64,000 nt of DNA from Ruminococcus sp. UBA3665. GTDB taxonomy: Bacteria > Bacillota > Clostridia > Oscillospirales > Ruminococcaceae. The translations under genes were made by a program, and so were the position numbers. The notes below the pieces were generated by a model. The model made no database searches, was not told where the DNA came from, and saw nothing but the letters and a program-made list of their open reading frames with translations. Below are positions 1 to 10,326 of this stretch, piece after piece (position 1 is the first letter of the stretch; each line of letters opens with the position of its first letter). The stretch is from contig DFJS01000027.1 in NCBI GenBank assembly GCA_002373165.1, forward strand, positions 14,513 to 78,512. The letters are read 5' to 3'.

Positions 1-3000
1 CAGTCCGCACAGGAGATATTATCGTCTACACGGACAGCACCGGCGCAGAACAAACTTTGCAAATTCAGGCCACAGATGAAATCGACTGGATTTCCTCTTC
101 ATCAGAATACGGCTTCTATGCGCATACTATCGTAACGTATCATGCAGTAGGCAATATGAAAATTGCCAAAGCCAGCAGCGAAGATACTTCTCAGCTGATT
201 CCCGGCATTCCGTTTCATCTGTACGGCACTTCCTGGTATGATTCACAAAACATGATAGAAGAAACTCTCTATACAAACGAAGACGGCTTTCTTGTGATTG
301 AAAATCTTCCGCGCGGAGAATATACTCTCCAGGAACAGGCCGGAAATCCGGACTGGGTACTCGACCCCACAGTTCACACTATCGTGATAGATGCTTACGG
401 AAACACATTTCTGGATAACGAACTTCTTGTCAATGACCTAGGAACTTTTCAGGCATCTAATCCGGATTGCCGGGAATCTGACGGAAAATTCCGCATTACG
501 ATTGACAATCGGGATTATATCGTTTCCGATCAGGCAGTATTTCTCAACCGTCCGCGCAGACACGGTACTCTGATTCTGCGGAAAGTAGATTCCTTTGATG
601 CATCCAGACAGCTCTACGGGGCAGAATTTGTTCTGAAATCTGACCCTTTGACGTTCTATCATAACGAAATAACAGAATCTGCCGTCAGCAGTGCAGACGG
701 TTCCGTCATCTTTGCAGATGTGGAACAAGGCCGCTATACTCTGACAGAAACGGTCTTTCCGGACGGCTATGTACCTGTCCGAAAAACGTATCAGGTTATC
801 TGTGACGAAAACGGCAGTGTCTCCGTCACGAATCAGCAATATGATGACAGCGGAGCCTATCTGATTGAAAATATCCCCTATGCTGAATTAAAACTCCGTA
901 AACTGGATGATGTCAACCAGAGCGAAATGCTGGGCGGTACGGAATTCACCCTCACACTTGATCAGCCTGATGTTTCCGGAACAGTCGATGAATCCAGACT
1001 GACAGACTGGTCCGACAGAAAACAGATAAAAATTACCAGTTCCAACAGCGGAATTGCTGTATTTTCCCAGCTTCTGGACGGTCAGTACACGCTTACCGAA
1101 ACAAAGGCATCGCCTGACGGAAAGCATGTCATAGATGAAACAAATCCCCCGGCATATCAGATTATCGTAAAAGACGGAAAAATTGCATCGTTTCAGCCTG
1201 TCAGCGGTACGAATGCCGCCGCGGCTGTGCTGGATCGCTCCAAAGCAACAGGCGAGGAATGGTTAATCTATAATACCAGAACTTATGAAAATCAAGTGAC
1301 TGTCAATAAAAAATGGATCGGCCAGCCTATGCAGGAAGGCTTTCCCGTGCTTCATCTTGCTTACGATGAATCACAGCATAAAATCAAAACTGCAACCATC
1401 AGCAAACAGGAATTTCAGGAAAAATTTGATCTCAGCATCTGCAATTTTATCCGCCACGGTGAAGGCTATGACGCTATGACACTGGAAGAAGCCAGTGCTT
1501 ATGCCAATCATATCGATTCGGACGATTCCGGAGAAAATGAACTCTATGCCGATGAAACAGGTTCTGTCTATATGTGGCAGAGCGGAACAGATCTTCATTT
1601 CTGGACAGATGCCGAAATGATTTATCTTCCTGCTGACTGTGAAAATCTGATATCCGGAAAAACCAATCTTATTTCTCTTGATTTCAGCGGCTTTTTCTGC
1701 GATAAAGTCACTACTATGAAAGCCATGTTCTCCGGATGCACGGCACTGGAAAGCATCGAGTTCGGCGATTATTTCACAGAAGGCCAGAATGTGCGCTCTA
1801 CAGAAGATATGTTCCGGAACTGCACAAATCTGAAACTTATCGATCTGGATCATTTCAGCACTTCCGGCAGATTAACTTCCACAGCGGGCATGTTCCGGAA
1901 CTGTCAGAAAATTCATACAATCAAAATCGGCTCTATGGATACTTCCAACGTAACAGATATGAGCTATATGTTCGGCATGGATGATGAATCCGATACGGAT
2001 ACGGTAACACAAAATAATTACCAAACAGACCCTTCTCTGAATACTGCGCTGACCAGTCTTGTTCTGACAAATCTCAGCACAGAAAACTGCACTGCGTTCC
2101 GGGGCATGTTCCAGGGCATGAGTGCTCTGAAAACCATTGCTCTTGATTATACTAAATTCACTGCCGGAACGGCATTGACTTCCACAGCAAGAATGTTCAA
2201 TACCTGTCAGGCACTGACCAGCATTGATCTGCGCGGCTTCGGAGACTGTTCCAATCTTGCATCCATCAACCGCTGGTTCAGAAGATGCAATAATCTGAAA
2301 TATATCGATCTTGCTAATTTTTCAACCGGAACAAGTACCGGCACACATCTTGCCGATATCAGTCTTTCTTTCTATCTTACGGGAAAATATGACAACAATG
2401 ACAGTCAGTGGAATTTATCCGCACAGGACGGCTGCGCCGTCTACACCAAAGGAAAATGGAACTGCACGCCTGATGTTGTCACGTATGCAGATAAAACATT
2501 CGACTGCTTCCGGATTCTGTTATACGGAACAGTATATAAAAATACCAATACCAACAAAGGTTCTGCTGAACATCTGGATATCCAGAAACAAGGCCATATT
2601 GTGCTGGATTCCGGAAACAATGCCGGAAGACCGCGCTATGGTTATTTCAACGATTCCAATTCTGATTATTATAAAACCGTATTCTGCCCCGGAACTTATG
2701 CATCCTCTTCCGTTCCGGAGGAATCACCTGACGAACCGATTCCGGAACAAACGTCTCATGAAACTGCACTGACAGGCTATAAAACAGAAAAAATCAATCC
2801 TGTAAAAATTATTCCAGTTGTATTCGATGCTGATCAACTCTATGAAGAATCCAACACTTATCAGATAGAATATATCACAGGCGGCAGCATTCTTTCAGAA
2901 AATCAGAATGTTTATACTGTTCCGGAAACAATCCGGATTACTGTTCTGCATACCTGGTATGACAATCCGGAAATGCCCTCTCAAAAATATGAACAGGAAA

Positions 3001-4910
3001 CTGTCTATACAAAAGAAATCACTGCCGTCTGGAAAGCCGCGGAACGAACTGAAAATTCTGAATGGGTCTGCGAAATTCAGGTTTATGACGATACTGCATT
3101 ATATACTATCTATGAGGAAGTTCCCAAAGACCCCAACGGAAAAGAATATCATTCCTCTGCACGGCAGGCAGATAAACTCAAAATGACAGAACAGCCTTTT
3201 ACAATTACCAATTCTCAAAGCCCGATCGGTTCGCTTTCCGTTTCCAAAGTGCTGACAGACAGCCGGAACAATGAAGTGCATACTGCCGGACAGGAAAATT
3301 TTATCTTTGAAATTGCTCTGCAAGATCAGGAACAAAATCCCGTTGAAGGCGAAATTGCCGGATATATATTCCATAACGGAAAAATTACGATTTCTCTCCG
3401 GGCGGATGAAACAATTCTTCTCAGCGGTATTCCGGCAGGCTACACCTATACAGTCACGGAACTGACAGCTGATTCGGAAAAATATACACGGGGCACTGTC
3501 CGCAGTCTGCCGGAGGATTCCCCTGCTTCCGGAACAATTCTCAGCAACAGAATTCAGGCCGTCACATGGCAGAATCTGATCAATACGTCCGGATTTGCAC
3601 TGCATAAAACAGTCACTGACAATGACGGACTTCCTGTTGATGATGATTCAATATTTACGTTCCATGTCAGCTTCAGCGGACTGCTGCAAAACTATCCCTA
3701 TTCCATGCCGCAGTCTGACGAACCTGTTCTTTCCGGCAATGCCGGAACGCTCGAACTGACTCTTGCTGTCCGGAACGGTCAGACCGTGCATTTTACAGAT
3801 CTGCCAATCGGAACAGACTATCAGATTTCTGAAATTTCAGACGATCGCTATCTTGCCTCATATCAGACAGAAAATCAGGAACTCCGGACAGAGCATATTA
3901 CTGACCTGCTGGAAGTAACGGCTTCTCCCGAAACTGTTACTTTCACGAATCAGAAACTGCTCGAAAATGAACCCGTCAATATCCGGGTGACGAAAAAATG
4001 GCAGGGTGAAGAAAATGATCTCCGTGAAAGACCGGAATCTATTACAATTCTTCTGCATACCTACAAGGCCAATGTGGAAAAAAATCCGGAAACAAATAAA
4101 ATATCCTCCAAACAGAAAGACGAATCGTTTATTACAGAAATCCCGGTACAGAAAGCCGTTCTGGATGCTTCCGGAAGCTGGACGTATACTTTTGAGAATC
4201 TGGACAGATACTGCATCCGGAATAATCAGATTCAATATGAATATTATTACGAAATAGAAGAAACCGAAGTCCCCGGCTATACTTCCTCCCTTGTCAGAAC
4301 TGAAATTCTGAACGCTGATGATTTCATTACAAGCGACCAGATCGGCGATGTTGCTGTTGAAATTACAAATACAAAATATCCCGGTCATTTTCTGCAAATT
4401 CAAAAAGAAGTGACAGGAAACCTGGGAAACAAGGCAAAGGCTTTCACCTTCGAGCTGACTGCTTATCAGATTCAGACGGTAGGACTCACGCAGGAAGAAC
4501 AAAAACTGCCCCTGACAAAACTGCTCGAAACAGAAGGCACACTGACACAGCTTTCACTTTCTGCACAGCCGGACGGAACTGCCAAAGGCATTTTCAGTCT
4601 GGCCGACGGCGATTTTCTTAAAATCAAGAATATTCCGGACGGCACTTATCTTTCCGTCAGGGAAATAGGCCATGAAGCAGAAGGCTATACTGTTTCGGCA
4701 GTATATCAGTTTGACGGCGCGGAAGAATCGGCTTATCATTACGGCGATTTCTTACAGCTGAACCAGAATCTGAATCTTTACTGCCGGAATGAACGCTCCG
4801 GCGTTCTGCCGACAGGCCGGAATATGCATAATCCGGTATTTCTTCTGGCCAGCACTTCCCTGCTGTGCAGTATTGCAGTTTTCTGCAAGAAAAGAAAAAA
4901 ACAGGCATGA
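1..4910 (+). CDS. Cna-B / BspA-repeat cell-wall protein, 5' partial
   Basis: Large secreted surface protein whose start lies left of the window; the frame is open from base 3. Seen: tandem Cna-B-like beta-sandwich modules in the first ~400 residues and again in the last ~700, each recognisable by endings such as GEYTLQE, GRYTLTET and GQYTLTET. Between them, roughly residues 500-800, are BspA-type (DUF285) leucine-rich repeats with MFSGCTAL, MFRNCTNL and DMSYMFGM. The C-terminus has the order expected of sortase substrates: LPTG, a hydrophobic helix, then KKRKK. The motif lacks the x of LPxTG. Such proteins act as wall-attached adhesins or pilus-like stalks; ligand unknown. A convergent terminator follows. 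Confidence 0.85.
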   Translation, partial: VRTGDIIVYTDSTGAEQTLQIQATDEIDWISSSSEYGFYAHTIVTYHAVGNMKIAKASSEDTSQLIPGIPFHLYGTSWYDSQNMIEETLYTNEDGFLVIENLPRGEYTLQEQAGNPDWVLDPTVHTIVIDAYGNTFLDNELLVNDLGTFQASNPDCRESDGKFRITIDNRDYIVSDQAVFLNRPRRHGTLILRKVDSFDASRQLYGAEFVLKSDPLTFYHNEITESAVSSADGSVIFADVEQGRYTLTETVFPDGYVPVRKTYQVICDENGSVSVTNQQYDDSGAYLIENIPYAELKLRKLDDVNQSEMLGGTEFTLTLDQPDVSGTVDESRLTDWSDRKQIKITSSNSGIAVFSQLLDGQYTLTETKASPDGKHVIDETNPPAYQIIVKDGKIASFQPVSGTNAAAAVLDRSKATGEEWLIYNTRTYENQVTVNKKWIGQPMQEGFPVLHLAYDESQHKIKTATISKQEFQEKFDLSICNFIRHGEGYDAMTLEEASAYANHIDSDDSGENELYADETGSVYMWQSGTDLHFWTDAEMIYLPADCENLISGKTNLISLDFSGFFCDKVTTMKAMFSGCTALESIEFGDYFTEGQNVRSTEDMFRNCTNLKLIDLDHFSTSGRLTSTAGMFRNCQKIHTIKIGSMDTSNVTDMSYMFGMDDESDTDTVTQNNYQTDPSLNTALTSLVLTNLSTENCTAFRGMFQGMSALKTIALDYTKFTAGTALTSTARMFNTCQALTSIDLRGFGDCSNLASINRWFRRCNNLKYIDLANFSTGTSTGTHLADISLSFYLTGKYDNNDSQWNLSAQDGCAVYTKGKWNCTPDVVTYADKTFDCFRILLYGTVYKNTNTNKGSAEHLDIQKQGHIVLDSGNNAGRPRYGYFNDSNSDYYKTVFCPGTYASSSVPEESPDEPIPEQTSHETALTGYKTEKINPVKIIPVVFDADQLYEESNTYQIEYITGGSILSENQNVYTVPETIRITVLHTWYDNPEMPSQKYEQETVYTKEITAVWKAAERTENSEWVCEIQVYDDTALYTIYEEVPKDPNGKEYHSSARQADKLKMTEQPFTITNSQSPIGSLSVSKVLTDSRNNEVHTAGQENFIFEIALQDQEQNPVEGEIAGYIFHNGKITISLRADETILLSGIPAGYTYTVTELTADSEKYTRGTVRSLPEDSPASGTILSNRIQAVTWQNLINTSGFALHKTVTDNDGLPVDDDSIFTFHVSFSGLLQNYPYSMPQSDEPVLSGNAGTLELTLAVRNGQTVHFTDLPIGTDYQISEISDDRYLASYQTENQELRTEHITDLLEVTASPETVTFTNQKLLENEPVNIRVTKKWQGEENDLRERPESITILLHTYKANVEKNPETNKISSKQKDESFITEIPVQKAVLDASGSWTYTFENLDRYCIRNNQIQYEYYYEIEETEVPGYTSSLVRTEILNADDFITSDQIGDVAVEITNTKYPGHFLQIQKEVTGNLGNKAKAFTFELTAYQIQTVGLTQEEQKLPLTKLLETEGTLTQLSLSAQPDGTAKGIFSLADGDFLKIKNIPDGTYLSVREIGHEAEGYTVSAVYQFDGAEESAYHYGDFLQLNQNLNLYCRNERSGVLPTGRNMHNPVFLLASTSLLCSIAVFCKKRKKQA

Positions 4911-4921
4911 TATCCTGAAAA

Positions 4922-4948
4922 AATCCCGTCAGAGAACTTGACGGGATT
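4922..4948. terminator. Bidirectional rho-independent terminator
   Basis: Perfect 10-bp stem (AATCCCGTCA / TGACGGGATT) with a 7-nt loop, A-rich on the left and T-rich on the right. It lies between the convergent wall-protein and cellulase genes and can serve both. Confidence 0.9.
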
Positions 4949-4976
4949 TTTTATCAGCAGACTGTACAGTCCTGAT

Positions 4977-7649
4977 TTATTTATTTACGGGCAGTGTAAT
5001 CAGTTTTACAATTGCTTTCAGAATATTCAGCGAATCTGTTGCATCAATCTGACTGTTGTTATCCACATCGGCATTTGCCTGACTCTGTGCGGAAAGCATT
5101 GTTTTTCCCAGCAGATTTTTATTCAGCGTAATAATATCCAGAATATTGACTTTGCCGTTGCAGTCCACATCGCCGTACAGTTTCTGATCAGATTCGGCAG
5201 AAGTGCCGTCCGGCTCCACGCCGCCGACCTGTTTTCCGTCCACATAAACTGTAATTTTATCTGTCAGGACAGCAGCATCATTGTCATCTTCAAAAGAAAT
5301 CAGATCTGCATAGCTGTAGTCATTGGAAGAATCCCATGTTACAGAATACGTTTCGGGATTCATTTTATTCACAAGGCGGAACTGGAAGACACGGCTGCCA
5401 TAGAAACGGCAGTTTTCCCATTTAATTTCTACATAATAAGTTCCGTTGTCGTCATATTTAATCGGGTCTGAAACAACAGCATGACTTTTGCCGGATGTCA
5501 TAGCATCTTCGGCATCATAATCCACACAGCATTCTACAAAAGAAGCATCTTCGCCGATATCGAGCAGTTCCTGAATGTTGAAGTAATACCGGCAGGAGAG
5601 GTCATCCATAAAACGGGGCGGATTTGTAGTTCTGTTATGCATTACAACTTTGACCTGGAGACCGGCATCAGTTTCCTGATTTTTGGCGGCTGTGACAAAG
5701 ATTTCCGGATGGCTTTCGCAGGTACCGCCTTCTTTTGGCTGAGACATATCCCAGTCCGGAATTGTATGATTCTGGTCAGCGAGTTCTTTGCCTTCTGCGC
5801 CGTAGAAATAATACAGTCCTGCAAGGTCGCCGCAGAAGCCGGCATTATAGTCATCTGTTACTTCATTATAGATATAATCTTTTGTTTCGTCATGATGATA
5901 ATCTTTCAGGTCAGGCCCTCCGACAAGTGCGCCATAGAGGATATGTTCTTCGCCGATAGGATTTTCCTGCGACTGCGTGGCAGAGCAGTGTGCGGCACGA
6001 TGATGCGGCAGACTTGCATAACTGTATTCATAGCCGACTTCGTAAGCATATCCCATGGGGTTATCGCCGAGAATGTATTCCATCTGACGCTTTGCCCACG
6101 GCAGGAAAGTATCATCGCCTGTAGTTTTGGCATAGACACATGCGCACAATCCGGCAGCAGTATTATAACGTGCGGAACCGTATTCTGATACCACTGCCCA
6201 GCCGTTGGGAGATTTTGCAATAAAATCGCCGCTGGTCTGACTGTCGGGAAGTGCAGGAATCTGATCGCTTGTCATAGGCGTATTCCAGAGCGTATCATCC
6301 AGACCGAACAGTTTATGACTGTGTACGGGTTCATACCCCCAGTCGGAACTGTCAATTGTGGATGCACAGCCTGACCAGAATTCCAGATTATACCGGAAGA
6401 TATACCAGTCGCGGGAAAGATTTGTAACAGGTGCCAGTTTGGCAAATACGCCGCCCCAGACAGTATCCCAGCAGTGCACCCAGATATTCTGCCAGCACTG
6501 TCCTGTATCGGAAATAATGCGCTTCATATAGCCTGTATAAGGATGACTGCCCTTTTCAGTTGTAACCGTTTCGTCAACAGAAATGATATCATCGATATAA
6601 TCATAATTTTCAGTACAGTAATAGAGCCATACGGCTGCCCAGGCAAGTTCGTCATAATCATAGCTGGAAGGATAAAATCCTCCGTCATAGCCCAGACTGG
6701 TAGCACGGGGCGTGCCCTGTTCGCGGTCATCCACTTCGGTATGAGTTTCTACTGCAAAATCGTACAGAGCCTTTGCATATTTCAGCGATTTTTCGGCATA
6801 TGCAGGATCAGTATCTTTAAAATTCAGATAATTAATTGCCAGAGAAGCCGCTGCACCGGCGCACTGATCAGAAGCCGGCGTTTCGGTTGTGGCAAAATAA
6901 GCCGGACGCTTGACGGCACAGGAAGCAGTTGCAACAATAGTATCATCCACCTGAAGTTCCGGCGCACACCAGTAATTATGATCATTATTGCCTTCGCCGA
7001 CCTGATAGCAGTAGCCGACTACTTTATCATCATCATCCAGGAAAGTAGCTTTCAGGAAATAGTCATTAATCCAGCGCAGTTCATCTTCCACATGTGTCTG
7101 GAGTCCCATTTCTTCGTAAGCATCACGGAATTCATAATAGCCCCATCCGACTGTGGAAGCCGAATACGAACCGGGAAGGCCGAACTTGACATGATCTCCG
7201 GCATCGTGCCAGCCACCGGTAAGATCGAGCATTCCGTCACCGTCGGGGTCAAGATATTTCCGGTTTGCTTCGATAAATTCGGCACTCATATTAGTGCCTT
7301 CGTACAGGCCTTCCTGGGCGGAAAGGCCGCCGTCGCCCTTGCTGCTGTCTTCGGAAGCCTTATCGCCGCCGTTTTCGAGCACTTTCATAGGCTGGAGCGG
7401 AATTTCGCCGTCTTTGACATGGCAGTCTTCGCGCCATGTATAATAGTCGTCTTCGCCGACCTGATCGCCGCATTTATTGGCATCATAGAAACAGAGGGCG
7501 AGCTGGAGAGCCTCGGCAAAGTTATCATAATTATTCTGATGCTCCGTATCCACAACGGCGGCATTTGCCAGAGGCAGGCACATAGAAGCTGACAAAGCGA
7601 CGCAGGTAGTCAGTGACAGGACAGCACCTGCAATTTTTTGAAATTTCAT
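4977..7649 (-). CDS. GH9 endoglucanase with CBM3c and dockerin
   Basis: Secreted cellulase, 890 residues, that should hydrolyse beta-1,4-glucan chains as a cellulosome subunit. Seen in order: signal peptide (about residues 1-30, KKs replaced by KFQK then a hydrophobic core ending in ANA); GH9 catalytic domain with the GGWHDAGDHVKFGLP base/nucleophile region and the late motif NEVTDDYNAGFCGDLAG carrying the acid Glu; a CBM3c-like domain starting near HPEIFVTA; then a type I dockerin with two calcium loops (DVDCNGKVNILD and DVDNNSQIDATD). GH9-CBM3c enzymes of this layout are usually processive endoglucanases. The ATG has an AAGGGG ribosome site and its own promoter. Confidence 0.97.
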   Translation of the reverse strand: MKFQKIAGAVLSLTTCVALSASMCLPLANAAVVDTEHQNNYDNFAEALQLALCFYDANKCGDQVGEDDYYTWREDCHVKDGEIPLQPMKVLENGGDKASEDSSKGDGGLSAQEGLYEGTNMSAEFIEANRKYLDPDGDGMLDLTGGWHDAGDHVKFGLPGSYSASTVGWGYYEFRDAYEEMGLQTHVEDELRWINDYFLKATFLDDDDKVVGYCYQVGEGNNDHNYWCAPELQVDDTIVATASCAVKRPAYFATTETPASDQCAGAAASLAINYLNFKDTDPAYAEKSLKYAKALYDFAVETHTEVDDREQGTPRATSLGYDGGFYPSSYDYDELAWAAVWLYYCTENYDYIDDIISVDETVTTEKGSHPYTGYMKRIISDTGQCWQNIWVHCWDTVWGGVFAKLAPVTNLSRDWYIFRYNLEFWSGCASTIDSSDWGYEPVHSHKLFGLDDTLWNTPMTSDQIPALPDSQTSGDFIAKSPNGWAVVSEYGSARYNTAAGLCACVYAKTTGDDTFLPWAKRQMEYILGDNPMGYAYEVGYEYSYASLPHHRAAHCSATQSQENPIGEEHILYGALVGGPDLKDYHHDETKDYIYNEVTDDYNAGFCGDLAGLYYFYGAEGKELADQNHTIPDWDMSQPKEGGTCESHPEIFVTAAKNQETDAGLQVKVVMHNRTTNPPRFMDDLSCRYYFNIQELLDIGEDASFVECCVDYDAEDAMTSGKSHAVVSDPIKYDDNGTYYVEIKWENCRFYGSRVFQFRLVNKMNPETYSVTWDSSNDYSYADLISFEDDNDAAVLTDKITVYVDGKQVGGVEPDGTSAESDQKLYGDVDCNGKVNILDIITLNKNLLGKTMLSAQSQANADVDNNSQIDATDSLNILKAIVKLITLPVNK

Positions 7650-7683
7650 AGCGATCCCCTTCTTGATAAATTTTTATATTTTT

Positions 7684-7712
7684 ATTATAAACGATTTCGG
7701 CCGCTTTGTCAA
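7684..7712 (-). promoter_or_regulatory. Sigma-70 promoter of the GH9 gene
   Basis: On the minus strand TTGACA (7707-7712), a 17-bp spacer and TATAAT (7684-7689), 35 bp ahead of the cellulase ATG. Full consensus in both hexamers. Confidence 0.9.
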
Positions 7713-7741
7713 GAAAAAATGCAGTATATTTTTACGGCAGA

Positions 7742-9049
7742 TCAGGCTGTCCGTCCGGCGAAACGTTCCCGCACCGGCAGGAGTTCATATTCGCTGATAT
7801 CCACAGTACGGCCGAACACAGGCTCGGCACCGCGGCGGATAATCCAGTTAGTTCCGATAGGCATATTCAGAATGCGGTAAACAGGCGTATTGCATCGTTT
7901 TGCGATAGTTTCGGCAGTCATCACATCATTGCCGCCCATATAGATTGTTGTATCGCAGTTTTCCATAATAGTATGGGCACTGACACCGTAGCCGGCTTCC
8001 AACTGTGTCTGGGACTGGAGTATCAGCATGACAGAAATCTCACGGGAGCGGATATTGGAAATCATATTTTCAAAACTGTTAATCCGGCAGTTGGTGCCGA
8101 AATCGTCCAGAATGAACTGTACAGGAACGGACAGGCGGCTGTCCGGCTGTGCATCGGCTGCGGAACAAAGCAGATTCATGACCTGACTGTAAAAAATATT
8201 AGCCAGAAGATCTTTAGAACGGTCTGTATCGCTGATTTCTACAAAAACGGCTGTTTTCTGCGTACCGATTGTTTCGGGGACAATGTCATTTCCGGAAAGC
8301 ATGTGGCGGATGCCTGCCGTATCCAGTTCTGCCAGAATTGCATTTACTGTCATCACGACACAGGCGAGTGTCTTAGGCGGATTCTGATTGAATTTTTTCC
8401 ACAGATGGCAGGCAGTGCTGTCTTTTCCTGTGTACTCTTTCCAGATACGTTCCAGCAAATGGAAATGTGTATCAATTTCACATATTTTGCCATCGGAGAT
8501 GCTGTCCGGGTTAATGCATTCCAGCAAAGTATAAATATCCAGAATCGTATGATTCCATCTTGCAAACTCCGGCACATGGTAGGCAGTTTTCAGATAATGC
8601 GCTTCCTGCAAGAAGTTAATCAGTGTAGAAAGCAGCATTTCTCCGGCATTATTCCAGAAAGGGTCGGGTTCTTTTCCTGTGGATTCTGAATAAATAATCA
8701 TCTTGGAAAGCTTCATGATATCATCGCTGTTTTTCAGATGAACAAACGGATTATATTTCTGTGAATATTCCGGATGAATAAAATTCAGATGTACGATCTG
8801 ATAGCCATACTGTTCCAGCATAGGGGCATACTGACGGAACAGATTTCCTTTGGGGTCGGAGATGACATAGCTCCCGGACATCGCGCAGATATTGGGAGCG
8901 ACAACGCCGCGTGTCTTACTGGAACCGGATGCTCCTACCACAAGAATATTATTATTGCATTTTGTCTCGAAGCAGATACGGCTTTGCAGTGTACCGTTGG
9001 GGAGCACAGCAGCATGATTTTCATGTGCAATTCTGATATTCTGATTCAT
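7742..9049 (-). CDS. VirD4/TraG-like DNA-translocase-type ATPase, soluble
   Basis: 435 residues resembling the coupling-protein ATPases of type IV secretion and conjugation. Seen: Walker A GASGSSKT at residues 39-46, a SDPKGNLFRQY segment typical of VirD4 proteins, Walker B-like FILDDFG, and a late LILQSQTQL sensor region. The N-terminal transmembrane helices of true coupling proteins are absent. Start chosen at the ATG at 9049, 8 bp after a GGAGG site, rather than the upstream TTG. No other conjugation gene is nearby, so a DNA-transfer role is doubtful; the neighbours are a Sel1 protein, a ClpP-like protease and a micro-protein in one apparent operon. Confidence 0.8.
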   Translation of the reverse strand: MNQNIRIAHENHAAVLPNGTLQSRICFETKCNNNILVVGASGSSKTRGVVAPNICAMSGSYVISDPKGNLFRQYAPMLEQYGYQIVHLNFIHPEYSQKYNPFVHLKNSDDIMKLSKMIIYSESTGKEPDPFWNNAGEMLLSTLINFLQEAHYLKTAYHVPEFARWNHTILDIYTLLECINPDSISDGKICEIDTHFHLLERIWKEYTGKDSTACHLWKKFNQNPPKTLACVVMTVNAILAELDTAGIRHMLSGNDIVPETIGTQKTAVFVEISDTDRSKDLLANIFYSQVMNLLCSAADAQPDSRLSVPVQFILDDFGTNCRINSFENMISNIRSREISVMLILQSQTQLEAGYGVSAHTIMENCDTTIYMGGNDVMTAETIAKRCNTPVYRILNMPIGTNWIIRRGAEPVFGRTVDISEYELLPVRERFAGRTA

Positions 9050-9072
9050 AATAAAAACCTCCAATTATAATA

Positions 9073-9699
9073 TTATCTGTTCAGGCGGCGCATATGAAGT
9101 TCGGCAGCAGAAGAACCGTTTTTCACAGCAAGGGAATACCATTTTCTGGCCTCCTGATAATCCATAGGCACGATTACGCCTCTGCGGTAAATATCGCCCA
9201 TTTCCACCTGTGCCTCAGTGAAGCCGTTTTCGGCGGCCATTTTTACAAAGCGCAGGCCTTCTTTTATGATTTCTTTATTTTTTCTGATATATCTCAGGTA
9301 ATAGCTGCCGATCTGGTACTGTGCCTGCACATGGCCGTTAAGAGCGGCATCCCAGATCCACAGCATTCCCTGTTTGTTATCTTTACTGGTCAGTACGCCG
9401 TCAAGATAATTCGTTCCGATCAGATATATTTCCTGTACTGAAAGTTTTCTGCCGTCATTAAAATGATCGCAGGCGGTCTGAATCTCATTGCATTTCTGTA
9501 CCATTTTTTCCATTGTAACAGATTTCAGAATTGCCGACGTATAGCCGCGCTGTCTGGCAAGCGAATAATATTCCAGAGCTTTTTCGGCATCCTGTTTCTG
9601 ATGATATTCCTGAAAGCAGTCTTCGTGATACTTTCCCTTTTCAAACAGTTCCTGAGGCGAATCTTCCGGAATCAACGTTCCTGTAAAGAAATCCTGCAT
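9073..9699 (-). CDS. Sel1-repeat protein
   Basis: 208 residues of helical tetratricopeptide-like Sel1 repeats; motifs such as ALEYYSLARQRGY, AALNGHVQAQYQIGSYYL and ARKWYSLAVKNGSSAAELHM are visible. Sel1 proteins generally act as adaptors in signalling or protein-quality complexes. No signal peptide, so cytoplasmic. It sits 23 bp upstream of the TraG-like gene and 14 bp downstream of the ClpP-like gene, behind an AAAGGGGGAG ribosome site, so the three are probably co-transcribed. Specific function not recognised. Confidence 0.75.
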   Translation of the reverse strand: MQDFFTGTLIPEDSPQELFEKGKYHEDCFQEYHQKQDAEKALEYYSLARQRGYTSAILKSVTMEKMVQKCNEIQTACDHFNDGRKLSVQEIYLIGTNYLDGVLTSKDNKQGMLWIWDAALNGHVQAQYQIGSYYLRYIRKNKEIIKEGLRFVKMAAENGFTEAQVEMGDIYRRGVIVPMDYQEARKWYSLAVKNGSSAAELHMRRLNR

Positions 9700-9713
9700 T
9701 CTGTACTCCCCCT

Positions 9714-10313
9714 TTAAATATACGGACTGCTGACGGCATCGCAGATTCCGAACGCGATAGCCTCTTCTGCCAGCATATAGTTATCAAAAGCCGTTGCCTG
9801 GTCGATTTCCTGAATGGATTTTCCTGTGCACTCCGCAAGAAGGCCATTGATGATATTTCTTGTTTCGATCATAGAACGGGCAGTTTTTTCAATGGTTGTG
9901 ACCGAACCGCCCAGACCGCCGGAAATCAGCGGTTCATGAATCATCACTTTTCCGTGCGGCAGAATCAGACGCTTTCCCTTCGGGCAGCTTGCCAAGATTA
10001 CCGCGCCCATGCTTCCGGCGAATGACATGCACAGAGCCGTCAGCGGATAGGGATAACTGCGCACAGCATCCACAATAGCCAGGCCGGCAGCGACTTCTCC
10101 GCCGCCGGAATTCAGCAGAAGCATCGCGCTTTTTTTCTGCTTTGCAAGATAACGGAGCGAAACAATCACATCCATTGCAGACTGTGTATTGATTTCTCCT
10201 GTCAGAGGAATAATTCCGTCCATCAGCTGTGCAGTATTCATTTCAAACTCGCGGACTCCGCTGATATCCTCATAAGGCACCCGTGCACTGCACAAAACAT
10301 TGTTATAATCCAT
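9714..10313 (-). CDS. ClpP-like serine protease
   Basis: 199 residues of the ClpP/SppA-like fold. Seen: the nucleophile region SFAGSMGAVIL with Ser101, the histidine region MIHEPL with His126, and a C-terminal AFDNYMLAEEA segment matching the position of the catalytic Asp of ClpP. It is divergent from housekeeping ClpP and has no ClpX/ClpA neighbour; phage- and plasmid-borne ClpP-like proteins often look like this. Start taken at the ATG at 10313 behind AAGGGGG with 8-nt spacing; an in-frame ATG at 10334 overlaps the preceding gene. Likely works with the TraG-like ATPase or Sel1 protein encoded in the same unit, but that is inference. Confidence 0.82.
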   Translation of the reverse strand: MDYNNVLCSARVPYEDISGVREFEMNTAQLMDGIIPLTGEINTQSAMDVIVSLRYLAKQKKSAMLLLNSGGGEVAAGLAIVDAVRSYPYPLTALCMSFAGSMGAVILASCPKGKRLILPHGKVMIHEPLISGGLGGSVTTIEKTARSMIETRNIINGLLAECTGKSIQEIDQATAFDNYMLAEEAIAFGICDAVSSPYI

Positions 10314-10326
10314 AATTGCAACCCCC

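Noticed and set aside
4938..7592. Several long plus-strand frames opposite the GH9 gene
   Set aside because: They are the complement of a clear GH9-dockerin gene, lack ribosome sites and give Phe/Ile-rich low-information protein.
7742..9049. Integrative conjugative element
   Set aside because: Only a coupling-protein-like ATPase is present; no relaxase, VirB4, integrase or attachment repeats are visible.
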